Below, in pieces: positions 1-11,247 of a DNA stretch of 64,000 nucleotides; position 1 is the stretch's first letter, and every line of letters starts with the position of its first letter. The notes under the pieces were generated by a model. It made no database searches. It had not been told where the DNA came from and saw only the letters and a program-made list of their open reading frames with translations. A program made the translations under genes and the position numbers. This stretch comes from Pandoraea fibrosis (GTDB lineage Bacteria > Pseudomonadota > Gammaproteobacteria > Burkholderiales > Burkholderiaceae): positions 4,030,001 through 4,094,000 of the forward strand of contig NZ_CP047385.1 in assembly GCF_000807775.2 (NCBI RefSeq), read 5' to 3'.

Positions 1-132
1 GCCGCCAAGCCAAACGGAGAGAATCAAGGGATAGAGGCGGAACCACTCCAACTTCATCGTGACGGAGTCGCAGCCAGGAATTCTGCGAAAGTCGTGACTG
101 AGATCGTATGAAATCACGTCATACGGCCGCAT
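1..132 (-). CDS. Unrecognised partial ORF running off the left edge
   Basis: An open frame on the minus strand begins at an ATG at 132 and continues past position 1. It reads MRPYDVISYDLSHDFRR and later a hydrophobic stretch YPLILSVWLGG, so it could be the N-terminus of a membrane protein. A second ATG at 57 would also fit. The frame stays open upstream of 132 to a TGA near 187. Codon use (AGA, ATT, CCT) is poorer in GC than its neighbours. No family is recognised and the visible part is only 44 residues, so it may be spurious. Confidence 0.25.
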   Translation of the reverse strand, partial: MRPYDVISYDLSHDFRRIPGCDSVTMKLEWFRLYPLILSVWLGG

Positions 133-227
133 GAAGCCGCGAGTAGAGGGGATATTGCCCGTCAAATGGCTGCATCGCGACTGTCATGTCAACCAGCGGC
201 CTGAAACCGACGAAGCACGCATAAAAC

Positions 228-266
228 AAAACAGGCGGGCCATCTTCCGATGTCACCGCCTGTTTG
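228..266 (-). terminator. Rho-independent terminator of the purA-phosphoribosyltransferase unit
   Basis: On the minus strand the arms AAACAGGCGG and CCGCCTGTTT enclose a 17-nt loop and are followed by TTTTGTTTTAT. It lies about 55 nt past the stop of the phosphoribosyltransferase gene. Confidence 0.75.
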
Positions 267-320
267 CTGGGTTTCCCCACTCGAATCACGCCTCTCGGTG
301 CGCGATCCTGTCAGTTTCGC

Positions 321-857
321 TCAGGTACCGCGCTTGATCCACGCCGACAAATTGTGCGGACGCAGCGTGTCGTACTCTTCGAAAGGCTGATGGATCCAAG
401 GGTTGGTTGCCAGAAAATCGACCGCATAATCCGGCGCCACCTTCGAACAGGCCTTGTGCCACAGCACTGCCGAGCGGACATCGGTCACCTTCGGGAAACG
501 CTCCTTGAGGTGCTTGCCAACACGTTCGAGTGTCACGCCGGAATCGACCAGATCGTCGACCAGCAGCACGCGGCCTTCCAGCTCGCCGCGCGTGATGGTG
601 ATGTACTGGGCGATGTCGAGATCGCCACGAACAGTGCCTTCGGCCTCACGATACGAACTGGTCGCCAGAATCGCGAGGGGCACGTCGTAGATGCGTGCGA
701 GCTGATCGCCCACACGCAAGCCACCACGGGCCAGGCACAGGATCTTGTCGAACTTCCAGTTGGACTCGTAGACCTTGAGCGCCAGGCGCTCGATCAGTCG
801 GTGGTACTCATCCCACGAGACCCAGAGGTTCTTATCGTCGTTTTGGGGCAGATTCAT
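321..857 (-). CDS. Purine phosphoribosyltransferase (hypoxanthine/xanthine-guanine type)
   Basis: This is a 178-residue cytosolic type I phosphoribosyltransferase that would join a purine base to PRPP to give a nucleotide. The PRPP-binding motif VLLVDDLVDSGVTL is at residues 97-110, and an upstream loop (CLARGGLRVG, 41-50) fits the pyrophosphate-binding region of the family. It follows purA by 27 nt on the same strand, so the two probably share a transcript ending at the hairpin near 228-266. That pairing puts salvage next to AMP synthesis. The exact base preference (hypoxanthine, guanine or xanthine) cannot be read from the sequence. Confidence 0.88.
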   Translation of the reverse strand: MNLPQNDDKNLWVSWDEYHRLIERLALKVYESNWKFDKILCLARGGLRVGDQLARIYDVPLAILATSSYREAEGTVRGDLDIAQYITITRGELEGRVLLVDDLVDSGVTLERVGKHLKERFPKVTDVRSAVLWHKACSKVAPDYAVDFLATNPWIHQPFEEYDTLRPHNLSAWIKRGT

Positions 858-884
858 GGTTTGCCTTGCCAGTCCTACGGTATT

Positions 885-2255
<1,371 letters not shown>

Positions 2256-2299
2256 CTACCCGTGTTGACGGACGCTAGTGCCGCTTTTTTCAGCGAAGC

Positions 2300-3460
2300 T
2301 CAACGGGGTGTCACAACCCACTGACCCGCTTTCTCGACAAGCACACGGTCGCCCGTGAACTCCTCGAAATCCTGGTCGTGGCCCGGCAACATGCGGATGA
2401 CGACTTCGCCCGCATTGCGCAGCTCGTCAATCTTGGCGCGCAGTCCCGGGACATCGTCCGCCGGCGCCAAAATCGCGTTACTACGCGCTTCCACCGGCGA
2501 AATGGCTGCCAATTCACGCAAATCGAGCGAAAAACCGGTTGCAGGACGATCGCGACCGAATGCCTGCCCCACCTTGTCGTAGCGTCCGCCACGGGCAATG
2601 GCATTGGGAATCCCGTCGACGTACGCCGCGAACATCACCCCGCTGTGGTACTGATAGCCACGCAGATCGGCCAGGTCGATGGACAAGACCGCCGGACCGT
2701 CCTTGCTCTGCGACGCCGCCAGATAGGCCAGATCGTCCAGTGCCGCCGTCACGCCAGGCAGATCGGGCAACACCTTACGCGCCCGCGCGAGCGTCTCGGA
2801 CGGCTCACCATACAACGTGGTCAAGGCCAGCAACGCGTCGCGCACGTGCGCCGGCAGGTCACGCGTCAGCGCTTCGATCTGCGGTACGTCCTTGGTTGCG
2901 AGAGCCCCGAACAACTGGCTCTCAATAGCTTCAGCCTCCGGCACACGCTCGATCAACGCTTCCAGAACGCCTGCGTGGCACAAATCGATACGAATCTGCT
3001 TCAGCCCCGCGAGCTGCAGGCAGTAAAGCAGCAGCTCCTGAATCTCGAGATCGGCTTCCAACCCGCTATGCCCAAAGATTTCGGCGCCGATCTGGAACGG
3101 CTCACGCGTCGCCAGCAGGTTACGCGGACGGGTGAACAGCACGCTCCCCGCGTAGCACAGACGCGTCACGCCCTTGCGATTGAGCAAGTGGGCATCGATC
3201 CGGGCGATCTGGGGAGTGATGTCGGCACGCAGGCCCATCGTGCGACCCGAGAGCTGGTCGACGAGCTTGAACGTACGCAGATCGAGGTCGTGGCCGGTAC
3301 CAGTCAGCAGCGACTCGACGTACTCGAGCATCGGCGGCATCACGAGTTCGTACCCGTAGGTGCGGAAGCGATCGAGCATGAGTCGGCGCAGATCTTCGAT
3401 CTTGCGCGCCTCGGACGGCAGCACGTCGGCGATATTTTCGGGAAGTAGCCAGTTCGGCAT
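2300..3460 (-). CDS. hisZ: ATP phosphoribosyltransferase regulatory subunit
   Basis: This 386-residue protein resembles the catalytic core of histidyl-tRNA synthetase but lacks its anticodon-binding end. HisZ of this type pairs with the short form of HisG and gives it allosteric control by histidine in the first step of histidine synthesis. Class II synthetase-like segments include [14 protein letters not shown] N-terminal sequence, [19 protein letters not shown] and [20 protein letters not shown]. The true HisS is encoded separately at 11.2-12.6 kb. The hisZ-purA adjacency is typical of Burkholderiaceae. Confidence 0.93.
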   Translation of the reverse strand: MPNWLLPENIADVLPSEARKIEDLRRLMLDRFRTYGYELVMPPMLEYVESLLTGTGHDLDLRTFKLVDQLSGRTMGLRADITPQIARIDAHLLNRKGVTRLCYAGSVLFTRPRNLLATREPFQIGAEIFGHSGLEADLEIQELLLYCLQLAGLKQIRIDLCHAGVLEALIERVPEAEAIESQLFGALATKDVPQIEALTRDLPAHVRDALLALTTLYGEPSETLARARKVLPDLPGVTAALDDLAYLAASQSKDGPAVLSIDLADLRGYQYHSGVMFAAYVDGIPNAIARGGRYDKVGQAFGRDRPATGFSLDLRELAAISPVEARSNAILAPADDVPGLRAKIDELRNAGEVVIRMLPGHDQDFEEFTGDRVLVEKAGQWVVTPR

Positions 3461-3498
3461 GGGTATTTCGGTATTCAGGCGGCGCGGATAAGCGCCGT

Positions 3499-3690
3499 TT
3501 AGTGGTCGGCCAGCAGCATCAGAATCAGCCCCAGCGAGACGGCGGCCAGGCCGAAAAAGCGAATCTGGCCGGACGGCATTTCCGTTATTTTACGAAAACT
3601 CTGCCGCCACCGGTCCGGGGCGACGAACGGAAACAATCCCTCGACGATCAGCATGAGGGCGAAAGCGAGAATTATCGTGCTGCTGGTCAC
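3499..3690 (-). CDS. DUF2065 family small inner-membrane protein
   Basis: This is a 63-residue protein with two predicted transmembrane segments (about residues 3-22 and 41-60) separated by a basic loop, [21 protein letters not shown], typical of the DUF2065 family found beside hflC. The GTG at 3690 is chosen because the longer frame, from a GTG at 3714, would start inside a hairpin lying after hflC and adds residues the family lacks. No good Shine-Dalgarno sequence is visible. It probably belongs to the hflK-hflC transcript; its function is unknown. Confidence 0.75.
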   Translation of the reverse strand: MTSSTIILAFALMLIVEGLFPFVAPDRWRQSFRKITEMPSGQIRFFGLAAVSLGLILMLLADH

Positions 3691-3710
3691 AGGGGGGCTC
3701 GGCCAAAACG

Positions 3711-3739
3711 CCACCGCCCGCGTTTGACGCGGGCGGTGG
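3711..3739 (-). terminator. GC-rich hairpin between hflC and the DUF2065 gene
   Basis: The arms CCACCGCCCGCGT and ACGCGGGCGGTGG enclose only TTG, a perfect 13-bp stem. No long T-run follows on the minus strand (TTTTGG only), so it may attenuate or protect the transcript 3' end rather than stop transcription fully. Confidence 0.5.
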
Positions 3740-3762
3740 CAGCTACTCGGGTGTCAAAGGCG

Positions 3763-4662
3763 TTATTTTCCCGCTTTTCCGCTCGACGCGCCAGCACCAC
3801 CGGAACTGCGCATAAATCGGAAGAAATCGCTGTTCGGGTCGGCAATGATCACATCCGCCTTGTCACGGAACGTTGCCTTGTACGCTTCGAGGCTCTGATA
3901 GAACTGCGCGAACTGCGGATCACGGCCAAATGCCTGCGCGTAGATCCCCGCCGCAGCGGCGTCGCCCTCACCCTTGACCTGCTGGGCCTTGGCATAGGCT
4001 TCCGCCACGACGACGTCACGCTGACGGTCAGCATCGGCACGAATCTGCTCGGCCTCGGCAGCACCGGTCGAACGCAATTCGTTCGCCACACGCTTGCGCT
4101 CGGCGGCCATCCGGCTATAGACCGAATCGCTGATGCCTGCCGCCAGATCCACACGGCGCATGCGCACGTCGACAATTTCGATGCCCACTTGCGCAGCGTC
4201 TTCGCCAACCTTCTGCTTGACCCATTGCATCACCTGCTCGCGCTGCGACGACACCACTTCCGTCACCGTGCGCTTGGTGAACGCTTCCTGCAGCGCCGAG
4301 CGAATTTGCTGCGTCAGACGATCCTGAGCGAGGCGGCTGTCGCCCTTGAAGCTCACGTAGAACTTACGCGGGTCGACGATACGCCACTTCACATACGAGT
4401 CGACGATCAGGTTCTTCTTCTCGGCCGTGATGAAGCGTTCCGGCTCGGGGTTATCGATGGTCATGATGCGCTTGTCCAGATACAGCACGGTCTGGAGCGG
4501 CGGCGGCAACTTGAACTTCAAGCCCGGCTGGCTATACACATCGCGGATCTCGCCCAGCGAGAACACCACGGCAAAACGGCGCTGATCCACCACGAACATG
4601 GTCGAGGCAAGCACGATCAACAAAACGATCAGCGCAACAATTACGGTTCCAATACGGTTCAT
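3763..4662 (-). CDS. hflC: HflC, modulator of FtsH protease
   Basis: This is a 299-residue SPFH/band-7 protein with an N-terminal membrane anchor (about residues 5-25) and a periplasmic domain. HflC and HflK form a cage around the FtsH protease and limit its access to membrane substrates. Family segments include VDQRRFAVVFSLGE after the anchor and a long alpha-helical stretch rich in Glu, Arg and Ala (RVANELRSTGAAEAEQIRAD). It lies 12 nt after hflK, so the two genes are co-transcribed. Confidence 0.95.
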   Translation of the reverse strand: MNRIGTVIVALIVLLIVLASTMFVVDQRRFAVVFSLGEIRDVYSQPGLKFKLPPPLQTVLYLDKRIMTIDNPEPERFITAEKKNLIVDSYVKWRIVDPRKFYVSFKGDSRLAQDRLTQQIRSALQEAFTKRTVTEVVSSQREQVMQWVKQKVGEDAAQVGIEIVDVRMRRVDLAAGISDSVYSRMAAERKRVANELRSTGAAEAEQIRADADRQRDVVVAEAYAKAQQVKGEGDAAAAGIYAQAFGRDPQFAQFYQSLEAYKATFRDKADVIIADPNSDFFRFMRSSGGAGASSGKAGK

Positions 4663-4674
4663 GCGCTTATCCCC

Positions 4675-6015
4675 TTAGCGTGAATCGCGGTCGCGGTTGC
4701 GCAATGCCGCGCGCGATCGATCATGGTCGGCGTCCGTGCTGTCGTCAGCAGCAGACGATCCTGTGGCCGCATTCCCGGCAACACCGGAGGCCGGCGCGGG
4801 TGGCGACGCGTCGCTACTGCGCGTACGCTCCATGATCTTGTCCAACGGCAAGTACAACAGACTGTTGTTCTTCGAATCCACCATGATCTTCGTGGTACGC
4901 GAGTAGATCTGCTGCATCGTGTCGAGATACATCCGCTCGCGAATGATGCCCGGCGCCTTGGCATAGGCTTCCTGCACCGACTTGAAGCGATCGGCATCGC
5001 CCTGCGCTTGCGACACGACACGCGCCTTGTAACCCGCCGCCTCTTCCGCCAGACGCGACGCCGTCCCCTTGGCACGCGGAATCACGTTATTGGCGTAGGC
5101 CTGCGCTTCATTCTTTGCGCGCTCCAAATCTTGCCCCGCCTTCACGGCGTCATCGAACGCGGCCTGCACCTGCTCAGGCGGCTGCACGCTTTGCATCGTC
5201 ACGCTCGTGACCAGAATGCCGGTCTTGTAGTCGTCGAGAATGCGCTGGATCGAGGTGACCAGTTCGTTGGCGATTTCCTCGCGGCCGGCGTAGAGCACAA
5301 AGTCCATCTTGCTCTTGCCGACGATTTCACGAACGGCCGTTTGCGCAGCCAGATTCACCGACGATTCGGCATCCACGTTATTGAACAGGAACTCCGTCGC
5401 ATCCTTGATTCGGTACTGCACGGCAAAGCGCACGTCGATGATGTTCTCATCGCCCGTGAGCATCGACGAGTCCTTCAGATCGGTATCGCGAATCGTGTTC
5501 GAACGGCCGATTTCGACCGAACGGATCTGCGACATATTGACGATCTCAACGGACTGGAACGGGTACGGCAGACGCCATTGAATCCCCGAAGTCGTCGTGT
5601 ACTTGTATTTGCCGAATTGCGTGACGACGCCGACCTGACCTTCCTGGACAATGAAGACGCCCGTGGCCAGCCAGATCAGGAAGGCAAGTGCAATGACGAC
5701 GCCCACGCCGATGCTCGATCCACGCGAGCCACCGGAGAAATTGCTCGAGCCGCCGTTATTGCCGCCTCCGCCGCCCTTGCGGCCGAAGATACGGTTAAGA
5801 CGCCGATTGAAATCGCGCCACAGTTCGTCGAGATCGGGCGGGCCATCCTGCTGGGGACCTTGCGGTCCGCGCGGGGGCTCCTTCTGATCTTGCGGATTCG
5901 GAGTGTTCGCGCGATCGGGGCGGTTCGGTTCCTGATTGCCGGACGGCGTATCGCCGCCGCCGTCCCGCCCCCAGCGCGGGTCGTTCAGGGAGAAAATCAA
6001 GCCAACTCGTCGCAT
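4675..6015 (-). CDS. hflK: HflK, modulator of FtsH protease
   Basis: This is the larger SPFH partner of HflC. A cytoplasmic N-terminal tail rich in Pro, Gly and Asn is followed by a transmembrane segment (GVGVVIALAFLIWLATGVF), the band-7 domain and an Ala/Glu-rich helical region. The ATG at 6015 (MRRVGLIFSLNDPRWG) has AAGAG six nt upstream and fits known HflK starts; ATGs at 6033 and 6087 in the same frame are less likely. A 239-nt gap without a gene separates it from hflX, although hflX-hflK-hflC is a common order. Confidence 0.93.
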   Translation of the reverse strand: MRRVGLIFSLNDPRWGRDGGGDTPSGNQEPNRPDRANTPNPQDQKEPPRGPQGPQQDGPPDLDELWRDFNRRLNRIFGRKGGGGGNNGGSSNFSGGSRGSSIGVGVVIALAFLIWLATGVFIVQEGQVGVVTQFGKYKYTTTSGIQWRLPYPFQSVEIVNMSQIRSVEIGRSNTIRDTDLKDSSMLTGDENIIDVRFAVQYRIKDATEFLFNNVDAESSVNLAAQTAVREIVGKSKMDFVLYAGREEIANELVTSIQRILDDYKTGILVTSVTMQSVQPPEQVQAAFDDAVKAGQDLERAKNEAQAYANNVIPRAKGTASRLAEEAAGYKARVVSQAQGDADRFKSVQEAYAKAPGIIRERMYLDTMQQIYSRTTKIMVDSKNNSLLYLPLDKIMERTRSSDASPPAPASGVAGNAATGSSAADDSTDADHDRSRAALRNRDRDSR

Positions 6016-6254
6016 CAAAGCTCTTGGAAGCATAGGTAGAAGCGTGGTGACTGAAGCGGTCTTGGCGTTGCGACCGGCGCGCCTCACTTCGGAGCGCGCA
6101 TGCTGCCGGATCGCGCGTGGTTCCCGAATCTCTGGTGTGCCGATCGGCGGCCTTGTCCGGCCTCCGTCTGGTCTCTTGCCAGTTCGTCACACGCGTTGAG
6201 CTATGCTGCCGGTATTCCCCGTGGCAGCCACCCTTCGCGGCGTGACGTCTCGTG

Positions 6255-7460
6255 TTATCTGTCTTCTGCGCGCGGCACATCGCCCAAACGGTCGATGAGC
6301 CGGACATCGGGCGCTTCGATCTGCGATTGTAACCCAGCAGTGCCGGACACAACCGCCTCGCTAATGGCCTCACGCAGCAGGTCGAGGCCCTGGCCGGTAC
6401 GCGCGCTCAAAAAGACGCGCGTAATGCGCCCGGCTTCATCCCGTTCGATTCTCGGCCCTTGAGCGGCCAGTTCCGGCACCGCGTCGATCTTGTTCCAGAC
6501 GAGAATCTGCGGGATATCGGCCGCATCGATCTCCGCCAAAACCGCGTTGACCTCGGCCATCTGCTCCTGACGCACCTGACTCGAGGCATCCACCACATGC
6601 AGCAGCATGTCGGCGTGTACCGTCTCCTCAAGCGTTGCCCGGAATGCCGCAACCAACTGGTGCGGCAGCTCGCGGATGAATCCGACAGTATCAGACAGCA
6701 CGATGTTCCCGACATCGCCAAGATAAACGCGACGGGAGGTGGTATCGAGCGTGGCAAACAACTGATCCGCGGCGTAGGCGTTGGCCTTCGTCATCGCGTT
6801 GAACAGCGTGGATTTGCCCGCGTTCGTATAGCCCACCAGCGAGATCGACACCGTGCCGCTGCGCTGGCGCGCGCGACGCTGTGTGTCATGCTGACGCCGG
6901 AGCTTCTCTAGGCGCCCCTCGAGCGACTTCACGCGATCGCCCAGCAGACGGCGGTCGGTTTCCAACTGCGTCTCACCCGGTCCGCGCAAGCCGATGCCGC
7001 CCTTCTGACGTTCCAGGTGAGTCCAGGCACGCACCAGGCGCGTGGACACGTACCGCAACTGCGCGAGTTCGACCTGCAGCTTGCCCTCATGACTCTTCGC
7101 ACGTTGGGCAAAGATATCGAGGATCAGGCTGGTGCGATCGACGACGCGACGCTGCAGCAGATGTTCGAGGTTACGCTGCTGACCGGGCGTCAGCGCGTGA
7201 TTGAAAATCACCAGTTCGACGTCGTACGCTTCAATGGCGAGACGCAATTCCTCGGCTTTGCCGCTGCCGATAAAGAGCTTTGCATCAGGGCTGTGACGGC
7301 GACCGGAAATGGTCACGACAGGCTTGGCGCCTGCGGATTGCGTCAGAAGGTCGAGTTCCTGGAGGCTGGCTTCGAAATCGAGCTTACCGAAATCGATGCC
7401 GACGAGCGCGGCGTTGATGGTCAAGCTACGCTGGGGATGGGTATTGGGGCTGTTGGACAA
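6255..7460 (-). CDS. hflX: GTPase HflX
   Basis: This 401-residue GTPase splits stalled or heat-damaged ribosomes in well-studied relatives. The N-terminal HflX domain ends with GLRGPGETQLETDRR (about 158-171), a signature of the family. The G domain then shows the P-loop GYTNAGKST (210-218), DTVGF (G3) and NKID (G4). It follows hfq by 63 nt with a hairpin in between, the arrangement seen in many proteobacteria. Confidence 0.95.
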   Translation of the reverse strand: MSNSPNTHPQRSLTINAALVGIDFGKLDFEASLQELDLLTQSAGAKPVVTISGRRHSPDAKLFIGSGKAEELRLAIEAYDVELVIFNHALTPGQQRNLEHLLQRRVVDRTSLILDIFAQRAKSHEGKLQVELAQLRYVSTRLVRAWTHLERQKGGIGLRGPGETQLETDRRLLGDRVKSLEGRLEKLRRQHDTQRRARQRSGTVSISLVGYTNAGKSTLFNAMTKANAYAADQLFATLDTTSRRVYLGDVGNIVLSDTVGFIRELPHQLVAAFRATLEETVHADMLLHVVDASSQVRQEQMAEVNAVLAEIDAADIPQILVWNKIDAVPELAAQGPRIERDEAGRITRVFLSARTGQGLDLLREAISEAVVSGTAGLQSQIEAPDVRLIDRLGDVPRAEDR

Positions 7461-7485
7461 GTGCGGGCGATGGGGAAGAGAAATT

Positions 7486-7515
7486 CGCCCGGCCGGAGAG
7501 ACTCCCGGTCGGGCG
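7486..7515 (-). terminator. Hairpin between hfq and hflX
   Basis: The arms CGCCCGGCCGG and CCGGTCGGGCG pair around a short loop (one mismatch). On the minus strand the stem is followed by AATTTCTC rather than a U-run, so it may be a partial terminator or an RNA-stability element after hfq. Confidence 0.5.
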
Positions 7516-7523
7516 AGCCTGAA

Positions 7524-7760
7524 TCAGGACTGCTCGGCTTCCGGATGGAAATTCACCGGACGCGCAGGTACGACCGTCGAAATGGCGTGCTTATAGACCA
7601 TTTGGGTAACCGTGTTGCGCAGCAGGACGACATACTGGTCAAACGACTCGATGTTTCCCTGCAGCTTGATACCGTTGACCAGATAGATCGAGACGGGAAC
7701 ATGCTCCTTACGCAAGGCGTTCAGAAACGGGTCTTGTAAAAGTTGCCCTTTGTTGCTCAT
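7524..7760 (-). CDS. hfq: RNA chaperone Hfq
   Basis: This 78-residue Sm-like protein forms a hexamer that pairs small RNAs with messengers. Sm1 (about residues 19-50: [15 protein letters not shown] to VVLLRN) and Sm2 ([10 protein letters not shown], 56-65) are intact, including the family-defining YKH. The N-terminus [14 protein letters not shown] and the C-terminus [10 protein letters not shown] match Burkholderiaceae Hfq closely. A GGAG lies 8 nt before the ATG. A TATAGT hexamer about 75 nt upstream is a possible -10 box. Confidence 0.98.
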   Translation of the reverse strand: MSNKGQLLQDPFLNALRKEHVPVSIYLVNGIKLQGNIESFDQYVVLLRNTVTQMVYKHAISTVVPARPVNFHPEAEQS

Positions 7761-7886
7761 AAGTTACTCCATTGTATTTTTAGCAAATGACCGTAAGCCA
7801 GGGCATGTGCGCGCTTCCCACCCTGACTTCCACACTATAGCTGATTTTGCTAGCGTCGCCAGCAAAACCCCGCCCCGGACTGGCTT

Positions 7887-9224
7887 TCACTCGCCCTTGG
7901 CGTAAGGGTTCGCGCTGTTGCGGAACTCTATGCGTAATGGAGTGCCCTTCAACTTAAAAGTTTCGCGGAAACGGTTCTCAAGGTAGCGGCGATACGTATC
8001 CGTCACGCCATCGAGACTATTCCCGTGGATGACGATGATCGGCGGATTCGAGCCCCCTTGGTGTGCGTAGCGCAGCTTCGGACGGGAGAACCCGGAACGT
8101 CGCGGTTGCTGGTGCTCCACCGCTTCGATGAGCGCCTTCGTGAGCTTCGGCGTCGGGAGCTTGCTCATCGCTGCCGCATACGCCTCATCCACCGAACGCA
8201 TCAAGGGGCCAATGCCCGTGGCCTTTGCCGCCGAAACGAAGTGAAAGTTCGCAAAAGAGAGGAACTTGAGCTTTCGCTCCAATTCCTGCTTCGTCTGATC
8301 ACGGGTGTACTCGTCCAGCCCATCCCACTTGTTCACGCCAACGACCAGCGCGCGTCCCGATTCGACGATGAAGCCGGCGATATGCGCGTCCTGATCCGAG
8401 ATGTCCTGACGGGCGTCGAGCATGAGGATCACGACGTTCGCGTCAGCGATCGATTGCAGTGTTTTCACCACCGAAAACTTCTCGACGGCCTCGAACACCT
8501 TGCCGCGACGGCGCAGACCGGCCGTATCGATCAGCGTGTAATTACGCCCCTGACGTTCAAACTCGATATGAATCGAGTCGCGCGTGGTGCCCGGCATGTC
8601 GAACGCGATCACGCGCTCTTCACCGAGAAGCGTGTTGACCAACGTCGACTTACCGACGTTCGGACGGCCAACGATCGCGATCTTGACCCGCCCGTCGTTC
8701 TGCTTGTCCTCGTCGTTCTCGTCTTCATTCGCGTAGAACGGTGCGATGGCTTCGTCGATGACTTCCTTCACGCCGTCGCCGTGCGCAGCCGAGATCGCGA
8801 GCGGGTCGCCCAGACCGAGTTCGTAGAACTCGTTCGCGACCGACGAATACTTCATGCCCTCGGCCTTATTGACCACGAGCATGATCTTGCGCCCCGTCTT
8901 GCGCAGATAGTCGGCAATGATCTGGTCGTGAGGCGTAAGACCCTGACGCCCGTCCACGATGTAGATCACCACGTCGGCCTCGACCACGGCCTGACGCGTC
9001 TGCTTGGCCATTTCGTGGAAGATGCCTTCCTTGGCCACAGGTTCGAAGCCGCCGGTGTCGATCAACAGGTACGGATGCTCGCCAACGCGCCCCTCGCCAT
9101 AGTGACGGTCGCGCGTGAGCCCGGGCATGTCGGCGACGAGCGCGTCGCGCGAGCGGGTCAAACGGTTGAATAGCGTCGATTTACCGACGTTGGGGCGCCC
9201 TACGAGCGCGATCACGGGTTTCAT
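7887..9224 (-). CDS. der: Ribosome biogenesis GTPase Der (EngA)
   Basis: This 445-residue protein has two GTPase domains in tandem and a C-terminal KH-like domain, and it acts in 50S subunit maturation. Both P-loops read GRPNVGKST (near residues 7-15 and 186-194), with DTGGF and DTAGL as the G3 motifs and NKAEG and NKWDG as G4. The acidic linker [14 protein letters not shown] between the domains is common in this family. The gene lies 78 nt downstream of bamB in the block that continues to hisS. Confidence 0.97.
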   Translation of the reverse strand: MKPVIALVGRPNVGKSTLFNRLTRSRDALVADMPGLTRDRHYGEGRVGEHPYLLIDTGGFEPVAKEGIFHEMAKQTRQAVVEADVVIYIVDGRQGLTPHDQIIADYLRKTGRKIMLVVNKAEGMKYSSVANEFYELGLGDPLAISAAHGDGVKEVIDEAIAPFYANEDENDEDKQNDGRVKIAIVGRPNVGKSTLVNTLLGEERVIAFDMPGTTRDSIHIEFERQGRNYTLIDTAGLRRRGKVFEAVEKFSVVKTLQSIADANVVILMLDARQDISDQDAHIAGFIVESGRALVVGVNKWDGLDEYTRDQTKQELERKLKFLSFANFHFVSAAKATGIGPLMRSVDEAYAAAMSKLPTPKLTKALIEAVEHQQPRRSGFSRPKLRYAHQGGSNPPIIVIHGNSLDGVTDTYRRYLENRFRETFKLKGTPLRIEFRNSANPYAKGE

Positions 9225-9302
9225 GAATAAGCCCTAAAAACGAAGACGGCCGGCGCGCTGCCGGCCGTTCCCGGAAAATGCCCGGGTGCTGCCGGTAACC
9301 GG

Positions 9303-10529
9303 TTACTCCGGACGGAAGCCGTAGATGTTGCCGTCGCGCGTTTGCACGACCAGTGTCTGACCGGCAAGGATCGGTTGCGCACTGATCGCACCGCTCAGCT
9401 TGACGCGAGCCAGAAACTCGCCGTTCTCACGCGACAGGAAATGCAGATAGCCCTGCTTGTCGCCCACTACCACCACACGGCCGAGCGCCAACGGCGCCGA
9501 CAGGTCGCGGTATTTGAGCTTGTCGTTTTGCCACAGTGTACTGCCATCGGACGCGCTGAATGCGTACACAGCGCCATCGGTGTTCACCGCCGCGACCACA
9601 CGTTCATCCTGCGTCACACCGTTGGGCGACGAGAAATCGCGGGCCCACAGGCCATTGCCGGTCTGAATATCGGCACAGCCCACGCGGCCCTGGAACGTCG
9701 CACCGCACACCTGACGACCGAACACGACCGGCGAACCGGTCACGTCGTTCACACGCTCCACTTCCGTCACGCCTTTCGGGAACGACAGCGGCGTGATCCA
9801 CAGCGGATTGCCGGTATTGGCGTCGAGCGCCACGAGCTTGCCGCCCGGGAAGCCCGTGACGACCGCACGGTCGCCGACGAAAGTCATCCCCGTGCCGGTA
9901 CGCAGCGTAAGCGTCGACGACGGTTGCGAATACGACCAACGCACCGAGCCCGTGCCCGAATCGAACGCCGTCACACGGTTGTTGATCGCGCGCACGACAA
10001 CGATGCCCCGGCCGACCAGCGGCGCCGTGAGCACTTCGCTACCGGCGTTGGCCGTCCAGGACGGCTTGCCATCGTGATCGAACGCAATCACGTCGCCCTT
10101 GTGCGTGGCAACGACGGTCGTCTCGCCATCGCTACCCGGGCCAGCAGTAATGTTCGTGTCCGCCTTGGCCGACCACGTCGATGCTCCCGTATCCGCATCC
10201 ACGCGCACGATGCTGCCGTTCGCGCCTGCCGCGAACACGGCGTTCCCGACCGCGACCGGTGCGAAGCTATAAGCACCAGCCTTGCCAACGCTTGCCGTCC
10301 AGATCTGCTTGACGGTCAACGCCTGCTTGATCTCCGTGAGCGGCGTCGGCTCGTGCGCCGGCTTGCTGCCGAAGAGTCCGCAACCACCCAGCGTACCCAG
10401 CACCGCCAGCGTCAGCACGGCAGTGCCCGCGCGCTTGAAAATGCCACGGCGCGTCGACGCTGCCTGCTCGGACTGTGACGTGGCCATCGTTTGCGGCATC
10501 GATCGACGGAAGTCGTTAAGGATCATCAT
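9303..10529 (-). CDS. bamB: Outer-membrane assembly lipoprotein BamB
   Basis: This is a beta-propeller lipoprotein of the BAM complex, which folds proteins into the outer membrane. A basic N-terminus, a hydrophobic stretch and the lipobox LGGC mark a lipoprotein signal. The mature part is built from repeated PQQ-type blades such as AFDSGTGSVRWSY and ALDANTGNPLW. The start is uncertain: ATGs occur at 10529, 10526, 10499 and 10487 and none has a clear Shine-Dalgarno sequence. It is preceded by yfgM and followed by der. Confidence 0.94.
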   Translation of the reverse strand: MMILNDFRRSMPQTMATSQSEQAASTRRGIFKRAGTAVLTLAVLGTLGGCGLFGSKPAHEPTPLTEIKQALTVKQIWTASVGKAGAYSFAPVAVGNAVFAAGANGSIVRVDADTGASTWSAKADTNITAGPGSDGETTVVATHKGDVIAFDHDGKPSWTANAGSEVLTAPLVGRGIVVVRAINNRVTAFDSGTGSVRWSYSQPSSTLTLRTGTGMTFVGDRAVVTGFPGGKLVALDANTGNPLWITPLSFPKGVTEVERVNDVTGSPVVFGRQVCGATFQGRVGCADIQTGNGLWARDFSSPNGVTQDERVVAAVNTDGAVYAFSASDGSTLWQNDKLKYRDLSAPLALGRVVVVGDKQGYLHFLSRENGEFLARVKLSGAISAQPILAGQTLVVQTRDGNIYGFRPE

Positions 10530-10585
10530 GTACCCGGTTATGCGTTATGAGAGGGTAATACTTGCCAACGGAATGCCGACGCGCG

Positions 10586-11215
10586 TCAGGCCCCGAGCGC
10601 GTCAAGCTTGAACTGAACAAACTGGCGCATGCCCGAATCCTGCTTGTCGAGCTTGTCGAGTGCCAGCTTGTATGCGGCACGCGCATCGGCGACCTTGCTC
10701 TGCGCCACCAGCACGTCGCCACGGCGATCGGCGAACACGCCCGCATACGACGCAGGCGGATTGTCGAGCAGCTTGAGTGCTTCGTCGTATGCCTTCTCGT
10801 CAAGCAACACACCTGCCAGACGCAGCTTGGCCAGTTGCTTGTACTCGTCGTCCTTCGCGTTCGACACCGCCCACTGGAGTTGCGCCTTCGAACCCGCCGC
10901 ATCGCCCGCATCTGCCAGCGACTTGGCCGCGAGCAGCGCCGTCATCTGCGCGTAGGGCGTGCCGCTGAACTTGCTTTCCATGTCCGATGCGATACGGGCG
11001 ACCTTCGCCTTATCCTTCGCGTCGATGGCATTTTCCAGCTCGCCGTACAGGACGCCCGCTTCGACCGTCTGCTTACGGTCGTAATAGCGCCAAAGATTCC
11101 AGCCACCATAGGCCAGCATGATGACGACCAGCGTCCAGATAACGTAATTGCCGTACTGCTTCCACCAGGCCTTTACGTTCTCGATCTGTTCCTGTTCCTC
11201 GTGATAGCTGCTCAT
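10586..11215 (-). CDS. yfgM: YfgM-type ancillary SecYEG translocon subunit (TPR)
   Basis: This 209-residue protein has one N-terminal transmembrane helix (about residues 23-45: YGNYVIWTLVVIMLAYGGWN) and a periplasmic tetratricopeptide domain. In E. coli YfgM associates with PpiD and the Sec translocon and passes exported proteins on to periplasmic chaperones. Repeats rich in Ala, Leu and Asp run to the end. Its place between hisS and bamB is the conserved position for this family. Confidence 0.88.
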   Translation of the reverse strand: MSSYHEEQEQIENVKAWWKQYGNYVIWTLVVIMLAYGGWNLWRYYDRKQTVEAGVLYGELENAIDAKDKAKVARIASDMESKFSGTPYAQMTALLAAKSLADAGDAAGSKAQLQWAVSNAKDDEYKQLAKLRLAGVLLDEKAYDEALKLLDNPPASYAGVFADRRGDVLVAQSKVADARAAYKLALDKLDKQDSGMRQFVQFKLDALGA

Positions 11216-11247
11216 TCGCCGGTGCTCTCCGTGTCTGGCGTCTTCGA